Shown here in pieces: positions 6,153 through 14,603 of a stretch of DNA of 18,559 bases; the first letter of the stretch is position 1; each line of letters opens with the position of its first letter. Under the pieces are notes generated by a model that did not search any database, was not told the DNA's origin, and saw only the letters and a list, made by a program, of their open reading frames with translations. Position numbers and translations under genes: made by a program. The DNA lies in the NCBI GenBank assembly GCA_900553165.1, contig USCN01000006.1, positions 1 to 18,559 of the forward strand, given 5' to 3'. The DNA is from an uncultured Collinsella sp. (lineage in GTDB: Bacteria; Actinomycetota; Coriobacteriia; Coriobacteriales; Coriobacteriaceae).

Positions 6153-9100
6153 CGTAGGAATTCCATTTTCACGAAACGGTGGGTGAAGGGAAGCGCGGTT
6201 CTCGTCGCAACAGCGGCGACTCTCGTGTTCGCCAGCCCCCAGCAGGCGATTGCCACGCCGCTCAAGGGCGTCGACTCGGCGACCGTTTCCCAGTCAGCCT
6301 CGAACGTCGTCGACATCGATTTCGCCGACGGCATTAAGGGGCGTATCACATTTCTAGAGGACGGCATTTTCCGTTACAACGTCGACCCCAAAGGCGAGTT
6401 TTCCGAGTACGCCACGCCGCGTAGCAAGTCCCACACGGCTAAGATTCAGGCCCAGCCCGACACCTCGGACACCTACAGCAAGCCGAGCGCAACGGTTGTC
6501 GACAAAGGCGACGCTATCGAGATCACCGGCGGCAAGGCGACCGTGGTTCTGGACAAGGCGACCGGCAAGATGAGCATTAAATCGGGCGACCGCGTCGTGG
6601 TCTCCGAGTCCGCATCCCTCGACCTTGATAAGAAGGGTACTGTCCAGACACTCGCCAAGGAGAAGTCCGAGAACTTCTTTGGCGGTGGCACCCAGAATGG
6701 GCGCTTCTTGCACACCAACCAGACCATCGCCATCTCCAACACTAATAACTGGACCGACGGCGGCGTCGCCTCGCCCAACCCGTTCTACTGGACGAGCGAC
6801 GGCTACGGCGTGCTTCGCAACACCTTTGCCGAGGGTTCTTACGACTTTGGCTCTACGGACTCCTCGACGGTCACGACCTCGCACAGCGAGAATGAGTTCG
6901 ATGCCTATTACTTCGTGGCAACCGAAACGGGCGCCTCGAACGTGGCGACCGAGATGCTGCAGGACTACTACAAGGTGACCGGCAATCCGGTACTGCTGCC
7001 CGAGTACGGTTTCTACCTGGGTCACCTTAATGCCTACAACCGTGATGGCTGGTCAACGACCTCGGGTCAGAAGAAGTGGGAGACCAAGGGCAGCAAGCCT
7101 TCGAGTGAGAAGGGCAACGTTAAATACGAGTCCGGCATGTCGACGGGCTACAAGCTCGACGGCACGCTTGCCGCCGAGACGCTCAACGGAGAGGGCCCCA
7201 CGGTCGATACCGAGAACATGAAGGCGACCGATTTCGACCGCCAGTTCTCCGCCCAGCAGGTTATCGATGACTACGAGGACAACGACATGCCGCTCGGCTG
7301 GTTCCTGCCGAACGACGGATACGGTGCCGGCTATGGCCAGAACGGTTATTACAAGACCGGCGGCGTCAACTCCGACGGAACGAGTTCAGCCGAGCGCCTC
7401 AACGCCGTGCGTGCCAACGTCGACAACCTTAAGAAGTTTACCGAGTATGCTAACTCCAAGGGTGTGAGCACGGGTCTGTGGACCCAGTCTAACCTGGAGC
7501 CTGACAGCAACTCCGAGACCCCGTGGCATTTGCTTCGCGATTTCGACGCCGAGGTCAAGACGGGCGGCATTACCGCCCTCAAGACCGACGTCGCTTGGGT
7601 GGGCTCTGGCTACTCCTTTGGCCTCAACGGCATCAAGACGGCCTACGATACGGTGACGACCGGTGCCAACAAGCGCCCCAACATCATCACGCTTGACGGT
7701 TGGGCCGGCACGCAGCGCTTTGGTGGCATCTGGACCGGCGATCAGTACGGCGGCAACTGGGAGTACATCCGCTTCCACATCCCCACGTATATCGGTCAGA
7801 GCCTCTCGGGCAACCCCAACATCGGCTCCGATATGGACGGCATCTTTGGTGGCGACCCCATCATCTCCGCGCGCGACTACCAGTGGAAGACGTTCACGCC
7901 CTCTATGCTCGATATGGACGGCTGGGGCACCTACCGCAAGTCGCCCATGACGCACGGCGATCCCTACACGGGCATTTCGCGCTTTTACCTCAAGCTCAAG
8001 GCGCAACTCATGCCCTATATCTACACGAGCGCGGCCTCGGCGGCCAACATCGACACGGGCAACGGCGATACCGGCCTGCCCATGATCCGCGCCATGCTGC
8101 TCTCCGACAACTCCGAGTACGCCGCAAGCACCTCGACGCAGTATCAGTACATGTTTGGTGAGAACTTCCTGGTGGCACCGGTGTATCAGGATACCCAGGC
8201 AGATGAGAACGGCAACGACGTTCGCAATGGTATCTACCTTCCCAACTACGGCACCGACGAGAATCCCACCATCTGGATTGACTACTTCTCGGGTAAGCAG
8301 TACCGCGGCGGCCAGGTCCTCAACAACTACGATGCGCCGCTTTGGAAGCTGCCGCTGTTTGTGAAGGCCAACGCCATCGTGCCGATGTATGCCGAGAACA
8401 ACAACCCCGAGGCCGTGAGCGACACCAACACCAAGGGTACCGACCGCAGCCAGCGTATCGTCGAGTTCTTCGCCACCGAGGGTGACGGCACCTTTACGCA
8501 GTACGAGGACGACGGCTCTTCCATCCAGAACAACACGACCGAGGACGATGCCTACGGCACGATCGACAATATCTCCTACGGCGAGCATGTGAGTACCGTC
8601 TACAGCTCCAAGGCCACGGGCGGCACCGCGACCTTTACCGCCGAAGCCTCGCAGGGTGGCTACAACGGCTACGACTCCAACCGCACCACGACCTTCGTGG
8701 CCAACGTGTCCGCCAAGCCCACGAGCGTCGTCGCCAAGAACGGTGGCTCCGCGCTCAACGTGGTTGAGGTCAACTCGCAGGAGGCCTTTGACGCCGCGAA
8801 CCCCGAGGCCGGCCAGGCGGTCTACTTCTACAACGAGACCCCCAACCTCAACCACTACGGCAGTGATGCAGACAGCACCGAGGCCGAGCAGGGCGAGAGC
8901 TTCAACAACACCAAGATCACCACGAACCCCAAGGTCTACGTCAAGTTCGCGAAGACCGATGTCGCTGCAGCGGCGCAGACGCTCGAACTCGGCGGCTTCG
9001 TGAACGCCGATGCCACGCTGGCCGTCGACCGCCTCAACGAGAACCTCTCCGCACCCGCGAACCTTGCCGCTCCCGAGGATGCCACCACCCCCACGAGCAT

Positions 9101-12100
9101 CAAGCTCACCTGGGGAAAGGTCGATGGTGCTACCTCCTACGACCTTAAGGTAGACGGTACCGTGTTCGCCGTGGGCGATGCGGCGGAGTTTACGCATGCC
9201 GACCTTGCCTACAACAGCAAGCATACCTACCAGATTCGTTCGCGCAACGCCGATGGCTACTCCGCCTGGAGTGACGTGCTCGAGGCGAGCTCCGCGCTCG
9301 ACCCGTGGCGCAACGTCCCCACAGCTGAGAAGATCACTTGGGAGGGCTCGCTCTATGGCAGCCACAAGGCCGATCTCGCCTTCGACCATGAGTTCCAGTC
9401 GGGCGACGGCGGTTTCCACTCCGGTGGCAACGATCTGGGCAAGGCCCTGACGGTCGATTACGGCAAGGCCTACAAGCTTGACAAGCTCGAGTACTATCCG
9501 CGTGACGACGCCGGCAATGGCACCGTGACCAAGATGCGCATCGAGACGAGCCTCGACGGCACGCATTGGACCACCCAGGAAGTCGATTGGGAGCGCTCCG
9601 CCGCCTGTAAGACGGTGGCGTTCGACGGCGCCGTGGCCGCACGCTACGTGCGTATGACGCCGCTCGCCTCGGTCGGCAATTTCTTCTCCGCGTCCGAGAT
9701 CGCCATCTACAAGACCGACGGCACGGATGGCTTCGCCGTGGGCTCCAACCTCAACAAGGCAACGATCTCCGATGGCGACTACTCCAACATGAAGAACTAT
9801 CTGGGTCTCGAGAACCGTGGGTCCGATGCCTCGACGTTCAACTCGCAGATCCGCGACCACTTTGCTGACCTCAACAATAACGGCGTCTACGACGTCTACG
9901 ATTACTCGTTCACCATGGCGGGGCTCGACGGCGGCACCAAGCAGAAGGGCAAGGTCGCTGGTACCCTTGCGGTGATTCCGAGCAAGACTGAGGTCGAGGC
10001 CGGCGATGAGATCACCGTCGATGTCTATGCGGCCGACGCCAAGAACGTCAACGCCCTGGGCGCGCTCGTCAACTTTAAGAGTGACCAGTTTGAGTTTGTG
10101 TCCGAGAGCATCTCACAGGATGGTTCGACCGCCGGCATGGAGAACCTGTCGCGCGAGAAGATCCAGTTTGAGGACGGCACGCAGACCATCAACCTCGCTT
10201 TTGCCAACCGCGGAGATGGCAAGCTCTACAACGGCACCGGCGCGGTGGCGAGCTTCAAGCTCAAGGCCAAGACCGCCGGCAAGGTTGAACTGCCCTCGAC
10301 ATCTTGGCTCATTGGCCCGGCGTGCGACGCACTTGAGTTTGCGAGCGATGGCACGGTGACGATGCCGGACGTTCCGCAGCCCACGGTCGCCGAGTACGGC
10401 CGCGACGCCTTCGACATCACGATGACCAACGACGAGCTCACTACCGATGACGGCACCAACGTCGAGAAGCTTATTCAGCAGAAGAGCTATAACGCGCTGT
10501 TCGATAATAACGAGGGCGACAACGGCTTTGAGTTCCTGTGGGACTGGAGCGGCAACTGGGACAGTGAGGGCAAGCTTCCGAGTTACGTGAAGCTTCCCAC
10601 CACGATGACATTTGCCTTTAAGACGCCATCGAAGCTCGATGCCGTCGAGGTTGTCAACCGCAACGGCGGTAACGGCACCGTGCAGAAGATCAAGGCCGTC
10701 GTGACGTTCGAGGATGGCTCGACCCAGGAGTTCGCGGGCGGGGAGTACGATTCCTTCCAGGCTCGCTACGCCTTTGGTCTCTCTGCCGAGAACAAGGGCA
10801 AGAAGGCGACCAAGGTCGAGATCACGCCGCTTGAGGCATCGGGTGACCAGATGCTCACGCTGCGCGAGATCAACTTCAACTACACGCAGGGTGTCGAGGC
10901 CATCGAGGGCGTCGAGCTGGGCAAGAACCAGACCGAGTTCTTTGAAGGTGATGTTACGCTCGTCGACGCCAAGGCCACGCCTGAGAGCGCCGGCTACCCC
11001 TACGTGACGGTCGAGAGTTCCGACCCCTCTGTGGTGAGCGTCTCCGCTGTCCAGGCCGGCGATAGCGTGAACTACTACCTGCGTGCCAACAAGGCGGGCA
11101 AGGCAACGATCACGGTGGCATCGGTACTCGATCCCTCCAAGACCGCATCCTATGAGGCCGAGGTCAAGGCTGGTGTCGACACCTCTGCACTCATGGCAGC
11201 GCTTTCCAAGGCCGCGGGCTACAGCGAGTCCGTCTACACCAAGGATTCTTATGCAGCTCTCACCGCTGCGGTCGAGGCGGCTCAGAAGCTCCTCGACGGC
11301 GGCCAGGGCAGCTATAACAAGAAGGATGTCGCAGACGCCACGGCCAAGATCGAGAAGGCAATCGACGGCCTCAAGATGCGCCCCGTCGATGAGAAGAGCC
11401 TCATCAACACGCCCGAGAACCGCGAGAACGTCAAGGTGACCGGCTTCTCGAGCGAGGCCGACTACGAGGGCAGCAACGCCGTCAACGCTCTTGACGGCGA
11501 CGAACAGACGCTCTGGCACAGCGACTATGCCTATAATGCCGGTATGCCCCAGCACCTGACCGTCGACCTGGGCCGCGACTACGATCTCACCGACGTCACG
11601 TTCCTGCCGCGCCAGGACGGCGGCACGAACGGCGATATCTTTGAGGCCGAGGTGCTGGTCTCCGATACCGCCGACGGTTATGAGATGGGCACCGCCACGT
11701 CGATGGGTACGTTTACCTTCGACAACGACGGCCGCGTGCTCACCGACCGTGGCGACTGGAAGCAGATGAGTTTTGGTGTCGCGCGCGGTCGCTACGTGAC
11801 CGTCAAGGTGCTCCACGCCGGCGGTGGCAGCGTTGACGCCTACTGCAGCATGGCGGAGCTCAAGTTCTACGGTACGGCCGTTCCCGATCCGGTGGCGAAG
11901 GACGACCTCACTGCCGCGATTGAAAAGGTTGATGCCGAGGTTGCAGCCGGCGACCTTAAGGCCAGCGACTACACCGAGGCTTCCTGGACCGTGTTCCAGA
12001 ACGCCTTGGCGAGCGCCCGCGCCATCTTGAGCGACGAGAACGCCACGCAGGACGAGGTCGACCAGGCACTCAAGGCACTCGAGAGTGCTCGCAACGCGCT

Positions 12101-12647
12101 CGAGAAGACCCCGGTGACCCCGGTCGAGAACCCGACCAAGAAACAGCTCAAGGCCCTGGTCAAGCAGGCGAAGGAGACTGACACCAAGGGAAAGACGGCC
12201 GAGTCCGTCAAGGCCCTGACGGACGCCATTACCTACGCCGAGGATGTCTTGGGTGATGAGAATGCTTCCGACACCCAGCTCCAGGCGGCCTATGACCAGC
12301 TCAAGCTGGCCATCGAGGGCCTCAAGGATGCCGACTCCGGCAACCAGGGCGGCTCGGGCAACACCGGAGGTTCGGGCAACCAGGGTTCCGGCAACGGCTC
12401 GAACGGTGGCGGCCAGACGAGCAAGCCCGCAGAGCACCCACAGACCGCAGGGACGGGAGCAGCTATACTACTCTCAGTAGTTAAGGGGCGCGGATTCGCC
12501 GCGTCACCGCTCTCAACAGGAGGTCTTTGTTTATGGCAGATCAGAAGCCGGTTGTCGGGATCATCATGGGCTCCAAGTCCGATCTGGGCGTTATGGAAGG
12601 TTGCACCGCCGAGCTCGAGGCGCTGGGTGTGCCCTACGAGCTCGTGA
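6150..12647 (+). CDS. Secreted multimodular GH31-family glycosidase, C-terminal anchor lost
   Basis: The N-terminus is a signal peptide (RRNSIFTKR, then hydrophobic GSAVLVATAATLVFASPQQA; cleavage probably near AIA-TPLKG). A beta-sandwich (about 50-270) precedes a GH31 barrel (about 280-640). The likely nucleophile is D480 in ALKTDVAWVG and the acid/base D531 in GIWTGDQ. The signatures WAGTQRFGGIWTGD and FHIPTYIGQSLSGNPNIGSD resemble the GH31 branch containing alpha-N-acetylgalactosaminidases, so mucin O-glycans are a plausible substrate (inference). After the beta C-domains come FN3 (966-1048), F5/8C (1051-1189), a dockerin-like EF-hand (DLNNNGVYDVYD, about 1240), cohesin (1270-1400), an F5/8C-like module (1410-1580), an Ig-like module (1581-1674), FIVAR (1676-1744), F5/8C (1747-1911) and two FIVARs (1916-1987, 1995-2060). 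A Gly/Ser/Asn linker ends in HPQTAGTGAAILLSVV, a degenerate anchor. The remaining frame, about 66 codons, crosses the purE leader and overlaps purE by 115 bp, so those residues are probably not native. Confidence 0.88.
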   Translation: MRRNSIFTKRWVKGSAVLVATAATLVFASPQQAIATPLKGVDSATVSQSASNVVDIDFADGIKGRITFLEDGIFRYNVDPKGEFSEYATPRSKSHTAKIQAQPDTSDTYSKPSATVVDKGDAIEITGGKATVVLDKATGKMSIKSGDRVVVSESASLDLDKKGTVQTLAKEKSENFFGGGTQNGRFLHTNQTIAISNTNNWTDGGVASPNPFYWTSDGYGVLRNTFAEGSYDFGSTDSSTVTTSHSENEFDAYYFVATETGASNVATEMLQDYYKVTGNPVLLPEYGFYLGHLNAYNRDGWSTTSGQKKWETKGSKPSSEKGNVKYESGMSTGYKLDGTLAAETLNGEGPTVDTENMKATDFDRQFSAQQVIDDYEDNDMPLGWFLPNDGYGAGYGQNGYYKTGGVNSDGTSSAERLNAVRANVDNLKKFTEYANSKGVSTGLWTQSNLEPDSNSETPWHLLRDFDAEVKTGGITALKTDVAWVGSGYSFGLNGIKTAYDTVTTGANKRPNIITLDGWAGTQRFGGIWTGDQYGGNWEYIRFHIPTYIGQSLSGNPNIGSDMDGIFGGDPIISARDYQWKTFTPSMLDMDGWGTYRKSPMTHGDPYTGISRFYLKLKAQLMPYIYTSAASAANIDTGNGDTGLPMIRAMLLSDNSEYAASTSTQYQYMFGENFLVAPVYQDTQADENGNDVRNGIYLPNYGTDENPTIWIDYFSGKQYRGGQVLNNYDAPLWKLPLFVKANAIVPMYAENNNPEAVSDTNTKGTDRSQRIVEFFATEGDGTFTQYEDDGSSIQNNTTEDDAYGTIDNISYGEHVSTVYSSKATGGTATFTAEASQGGYNGYDSNRTTTFVANVSAKPTSVVAKNGGSALNVVEVNSQEAFDAANPEAGQAVYFYNETPNLNHYGSDADSTEAEQGESFNNTKITTNPKVYVKFAKTDVAAAAQTLELGGFVNADATLAVDRLNENLSAPANLAAPEDATTPTSIKLTWGKVDGATSYDLKVDGTVFAVGDAAEFTHADLAYNSKHTYQIRSRNADGYSAWSDVLEASSALDPWRNVPTAEKITWEGSLYGSHKADLAFDHEFQSGDGGFHSGGNDLGKALTVDYGKAYKLDKLEYYPRDDAGNGTVTKMRIETSLDGTHWTTQEVDWERSAACKTVAFDGAVAARYVRMTPLASVGNFFSASEIAIYKTDGTDGFAVGSNLNKATISDGDYSNMKNYLGLENRGSDASTFNSQIRDHFADLNNNGVYDVYDYSFTMAGLDGGTKQKGKVAGTLAVIPSKTEVEAGDEITVDVYAADAKNVNALGALVNFKSDQFEFVSESISQDGSTAGMENLSREKIQFEDGTQTINLAFANRGDGKLYNGTGAVASFKLKAKTAGKVELPSTSWLIGPACDALEFASDGTVTMPDVPQPTVAEYGRDAFDITMTNDELTTDDGTNVEKLIQQKSYNALFDNNEGDNGFEFLWDWSGNWDSEGKLPSYVKLPTTMTFAFKTPSKLDAVEVVNRNGGNGTVQKIKAVVTFEDGSTQEFAGGEYDSFQARYAFGLSAENKGKKATKVEITPLEASGDQMLTLREINFNYTQGVEAIEGVELGKNQTEFFEGDVTLVDAKATPESAGYPYVTVESSDPSVVSVSAVQAGDSVNYYLRANKAGKATITVASVLDPSKTASYEAEVKAGVDTSALMAALSKAAGYSESVYTKDSYAALTAAVEAAQKLLDGGQGSYNKKDVADATAKIEKAIDGLKMRPVDEKSLINTPENRENVKVTGFSSEADYEGSNAVNALDGDEQTLWHSDYAYNAGMPQHLTVDLGRDYDLTDVTFLPRQDGGTNGDIFEAEVLVSDTADGYEMGTATSMGTFTFDNDGRVLTDRGDWKQMSFGVARGRYVTVKVLHAGGGSVDAYCSMAELKFYGTAVPDPVAKDDLTAAIEKVDAEVAAGDLKASDYTEASWTVFQNALASARAILSDENATQDEVDQALKALESARNALEKTPVTPVENPTKKQLKALVKQAKETDTKGKTAESVKALTDAITYAEDVLGDENASDTQLQAAYDQLKLAIEGLKDADSGNQGGSGNTGGSGNQGSGNGSNGGGQTSKPAEHPQTAGTGAAILLSVVKGRGFAASPLSTGGLCLWQIRSRLSGSSWAPSPIWALWKVAPPSSRRWVCPTSS
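12465..12524 (+). promoter_or_regulatory. Putative purE promoter and ribosome-binding site
   Basis: TATACT at 12465-12470 is a reasonable -10 box, but no good -35 is seen. AGGAGGT (12518-12524) is a near-perfect Shine-Dalgarno sequence 8 nt before ATG 12533. A small inverted repeat (CGCGG-ATTCG-CCGCG, near 12489-12503) lies in the leader. The whole region falls inside the overrunning glycosidase frame. Confidence 0.5.
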
Positions 12648-12997
12648 TCGCGAGTGCGCATCGCACGCCGGCAAAGGTCCACGAGTGGGCCTCGACTGCT
12701 GCCGACCGCGGCATCAAGGTGATTATCGCTGCCGCCGGCAAGGCTGCTCACCTGGGCGGTGTCGTGGCTGCGTTTACGCCGCTGCCGGTCATCGGCGTGC
12801 CTATGAAGACGAGCGATCTGGGTGGTATGGACTCGCTGCTGTCGATGGTGCAGATGCCTTCGGGCGTGCCCGTTGCCTGTGTGGCCATCAACGGCGCCAA
12901 GAACGCTGCCATTTACGCAACGCAGATTCTGGGCGCCTGCGACCCCGAGTACCGCAAGGTTATCGAGAAGATGAAGCAGGAGATGGCTGACGCCTAA
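12533..12997 (+). CDS. purE: N5-carboxyaminoimidazole ribonucleotide mutase (PurE)
   Basis: Class I PurE converts N5-CAIR to CAIR in de novo purine synthesis; cytoplasmic, normally a homo-octamer. The 154 residues cover the family length. Visible signatures are VVGIIMGSKSDLGVM (the SDLxxM phosphate-binding segment), ASAHRTP, and AAAGKAAHLGGVVAAFTPLPVIGVPM followed by SLLSMVQMPSGVPVACVAI. The ATG at 12533 is chosen because AGGAGGT lies 8 nt upstream; an in-frame TTG at 12527 would place the start too close to it. The PurK partner is not in the window. The next gene, a sortase, starts 36 bp after the stop on the same strand. The 5' part of purE is overlapped in another frame by the end of the glycosidase ORF. 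Confidence 0.97.
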   Translation: MADQKPVVGIIMGSKSDLGVMEGCTAELEALGVPYELVIASAHRTPAKVHEWASTAADRGIKVIIAAAGKAAHLGGVVAAFTPLPVIGVPMKTSDLGGMDSLLSMVQMPSGVPVACVAINGAKNAAIYATQILGACDPEYRKVIEKMKQEMADA

Positions 12998-13033
12998 GCG
13001 CTCTGCCAGTCCATTTGCAGCATAAGGAGAGCC

Positions 13034-14032
13034 ATGTCCGACTATCAGGGAAAGCGTTTTTCGGCTTCTCGGATTCCCGATTCAGCCAAGTCGGGAGCAG
13101 CCCGCGCGCCGCAGCAGGGTCGGACATCCTCTCCTCAGCAGCCGCGCGCGCCGCGCCCCGTGACGCCGGCGAAGCATCGTCGTCAGGATACACCTGCTGC
13201 ATATCGCCCTTCGTCATACAGTACGGCCAAGAAGTCACCTCGCTCTTCGGCGCATGCCGCGCCATCGAGCTATACCGAGCCGCCGCGCAAAAAGCGCCGC
13301 TCCGTCATTCCCATTCTGCTCATAATCATCGGCATTGGCCTGATCGTTGCCGCTGCCGCCATCTTTATCAACGCGCAGATTGGCTACAAGCAGGCGAGCG
13401 AGTCGTATCAAAAAATCGAAAAGCAATATGTGAGCGACAAGGACGCCAGCGGCGTGCCAATTATCGACTTCAATGCGCTTGCCCAGACAAATCCCGAGGT
13501 TGTGGGTTGGATTTACGCACCCGGCACCAGCATCAACTACCCCGTGGTGCAGACCAACAACAACTCCAAGTACCTCAACACGCTGTTCGACGGCACCGCC
13601 AACGCGTCGGGCGCCATCTTCTTGGATAGCGACGACACCGCGCCGGGCATGGTGGATCAGCAGACCACGATTTACGGTCATCACATGAACGACGGTTCGA
13701 TGTTCAACGTGATTTCGGATACGACCGATCAAGCGACGTTCGACAGCATGGAGTACGTGTACTACATCACGCGCGATGCGACGTATAAGTTGCGCCCGCT
13801 GGCGACCAAGGTGGTCGAGGACACGTATGCCAAGGCACGCACGCCCAACTTTGAGGGCGATGACGGACTGAAGAACTACCTGTCCGAGATGCTCGACGGT
13901 GCTTCTGCCGTGGCGAGCGATGCAGGTGACCGCGCCGCCTCGGCAACGAAGGTCGTGACGCTCGTGACTTGCCGTTCGCTGTCATTTAGCAATACGCGCG
14001 CCGTCATGGTGCTCACGCCGGTCGAGGAATAA
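13034..14032 (+). CDS. Class B sortase
   Basis: This is a membrane-anchored cysteine transpeptidase that cleaves sorting signals and links surface proteins to the cell wall. The 332-residue protein has a long cytoplasmic N-terminal region (about 1-88), rich in Pro, Ala, Ser and Lys. KKRRS and one transmembrane segment (about 90-116, VIPILLIIIGIGLIVAAAAI) follow, giving a type II topology. The catalytic domain begins near IDFNALAQTNPEVVGWIYAPGTSINYPVVQ. The triad is H216 in IYGHHMNDGSMF, C313 in VTLVTCRSL and R322 in NTRAVMV. The order TLxTC, then the Arg strand, with NPEVVGWI at the domain entry, is typical of class B. AAGGAG sits 4 nt before the ATG. Its place between purE and a MoaE-like gene, with short gaps, suggests an operon, unusual for a sortase. 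Its substrates cannot be read from the sequence. Confidence 0.93.
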   Translation: MSDYQGKRFSASRIPDSAKSGAARAPQQGRTSSPQQPRAPRPVTPAKHRRQDTPAAYRPSSYSTAKKSPRSSAHAAPSSYTEPPRKKRRSVIPILLIIIGIGLIVAAAAIFINAQIGYKQASESYQKIEKQYVSDKDASGVPIIDFNALAQTNPEVVGWIYAPGTSINYPVVQTNNNSKYLNTLFDGTANASGAIFLDSDDTAPGMVDQQTTIYGHHMNDGSMFNVISDTTDQATFDSMEYVYYITRDATYKLRPLATKVVEDTYAKARTPNFEGDDGLKNYLSEMLDGASAVASDAGDRAASATKVVTLVTCRSLSFSNTRAVMVLTPVEE

Positions 14033-14087
14033 AGTGTCCGGGAGCCCCGTCCCAAAAAGACTACCCTGGAAATCAAAAGGAGAAATG

Positions 14088-14504
14088 ATGCTTGAAAGCG
14101 GCAAATCGATGCCTTCGGTTGATGCTTGGCTGCGCGAAGCCAAGGCCGATGTTTCGGCGGCTGATTGTGGGATGTACCTGACACACAACGGCGTGGTGCG
14201 TGCGACGCCCAAGGCCGAGGTGCGTGGGGTCGAGACAGATGGTGTGGCGCCTGGACATAAGGTGGGCGGCATGGTGTTTGGCTTCGATGCCGAAAAGGTG
14301 CAGGCCGCCATCGAGGCAACGCGCACGATGCCGGGTATCGGCTATGTGCGCGTGTGGCTGGCGAGTGGCGATCTCGCCGTGGGCGACGACATCATGCTCG
14401 TACTCATTGGCGGGGACATTCGCCCGCATGTGGTCGACGCACTGCAGGCGCTCGTCGGTACCATCAAAAATGAGTGTGTGAGCGAGGTCGAGCGCGAGGC
14501 GTAA
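14088..14504 (+). CDS. MoaE-like protein, diverged molybdopterin synthase large-subunit fold
   Basis: This 138-residue soluble protein resembles MoaE: an N-terminal GMYLTHNGVVRATPK segment, a central helix (DAEKVQAAIEATRTMPGIG), a strand pair YVRVWLASGDLAVGDDIMLVLIGG, then DIRPHVVDALQALVGTIKNECVSEVERE. MoaE transfers sulfur to precursor Z in molybdopterin synthesis. Here the usual HR-x-G is replaced by LASG, and the final lysine of the PxWKxE motif is missing (SEVE); only the lysine in TIKNE is kept. No other Moa gene is in the window, so a role in molybdenum cofactor synthesis is doubtful. AAGGAG (14077-14082) is 5 nt before ATG 14088; the adjacent ATG at 14085 would be too close. It lies 55 bp after the sortase and probably ends that operon. 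Confidence 0.75.
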   Translation: MLESGKSMPSVDAWLREAKADVSAADCGMYLTHNGVVRATPKAEVRGVETDGVAPGHKVGGMVFGFDAEKVQAAIEATRTMPGIGYVRVWLASGDLAVGDDIMLVLIGGDIRPHVVDALQALVGTIKNECVSEVEREA

Positions 14505-14528
14505 GGCCGGCAGCAGCACTCACCAACA

Positions 14529-14570
14529 AAAAGCCCACTGGCAGTTCAATCAGTCTGCCAGTGGGCTTTT
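14529..14570. terminator. Bidirectional intrinsic terminator between convergent genes
   Basis: A perfect 15-bp inverted repeat, AAAAGCCCACTGGCA (14529-14543) with TGCCAGTGGGCTTTT (14556-14570), encloses a 12-nt loop. The A tract and T tract let it terminate on both strands, serving the purE-sortase-MoaE-like operon and the convergent membrane-protein gene. Confidence 0.93.
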
Positions 14571-14603
14571 CTGTGCGTTGGAAAATCTCGGCATTGCGTG
14601 ACG

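Noticed and set aside
7386..9860. An 824-codon open frame on the minus strand opposite the glycosidase
   Set aside because: It is antisense to a gene with strong codon bias, which avoids stops on the other strand; its translation is Val/Gly/Arg/Leu/His-rich with no recognisable domain or start site.
12340..12420. Gly/Ser/Asn-rich repetitive codons as a tandem DNA repeat array
   Set aside because: They are the linker typical of surface proteins before the anchor, with imperfect codon-level repetition only.
10113..12437. A 774-codon open frame on the minus strand opposite the glycosidase
   Set aside because: Same shadow effect; low-complexity translation, no ribosome-binding site, and the plus strand encodes clear modules.
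14034..14087. GTG start for the MoaE-like protein immediately after the sortase stop
   Set aside because: The Shine-Dalgarno AAGGAG at 14077-14082 points to ATG 14088, and the extra residues do not resemble the family.
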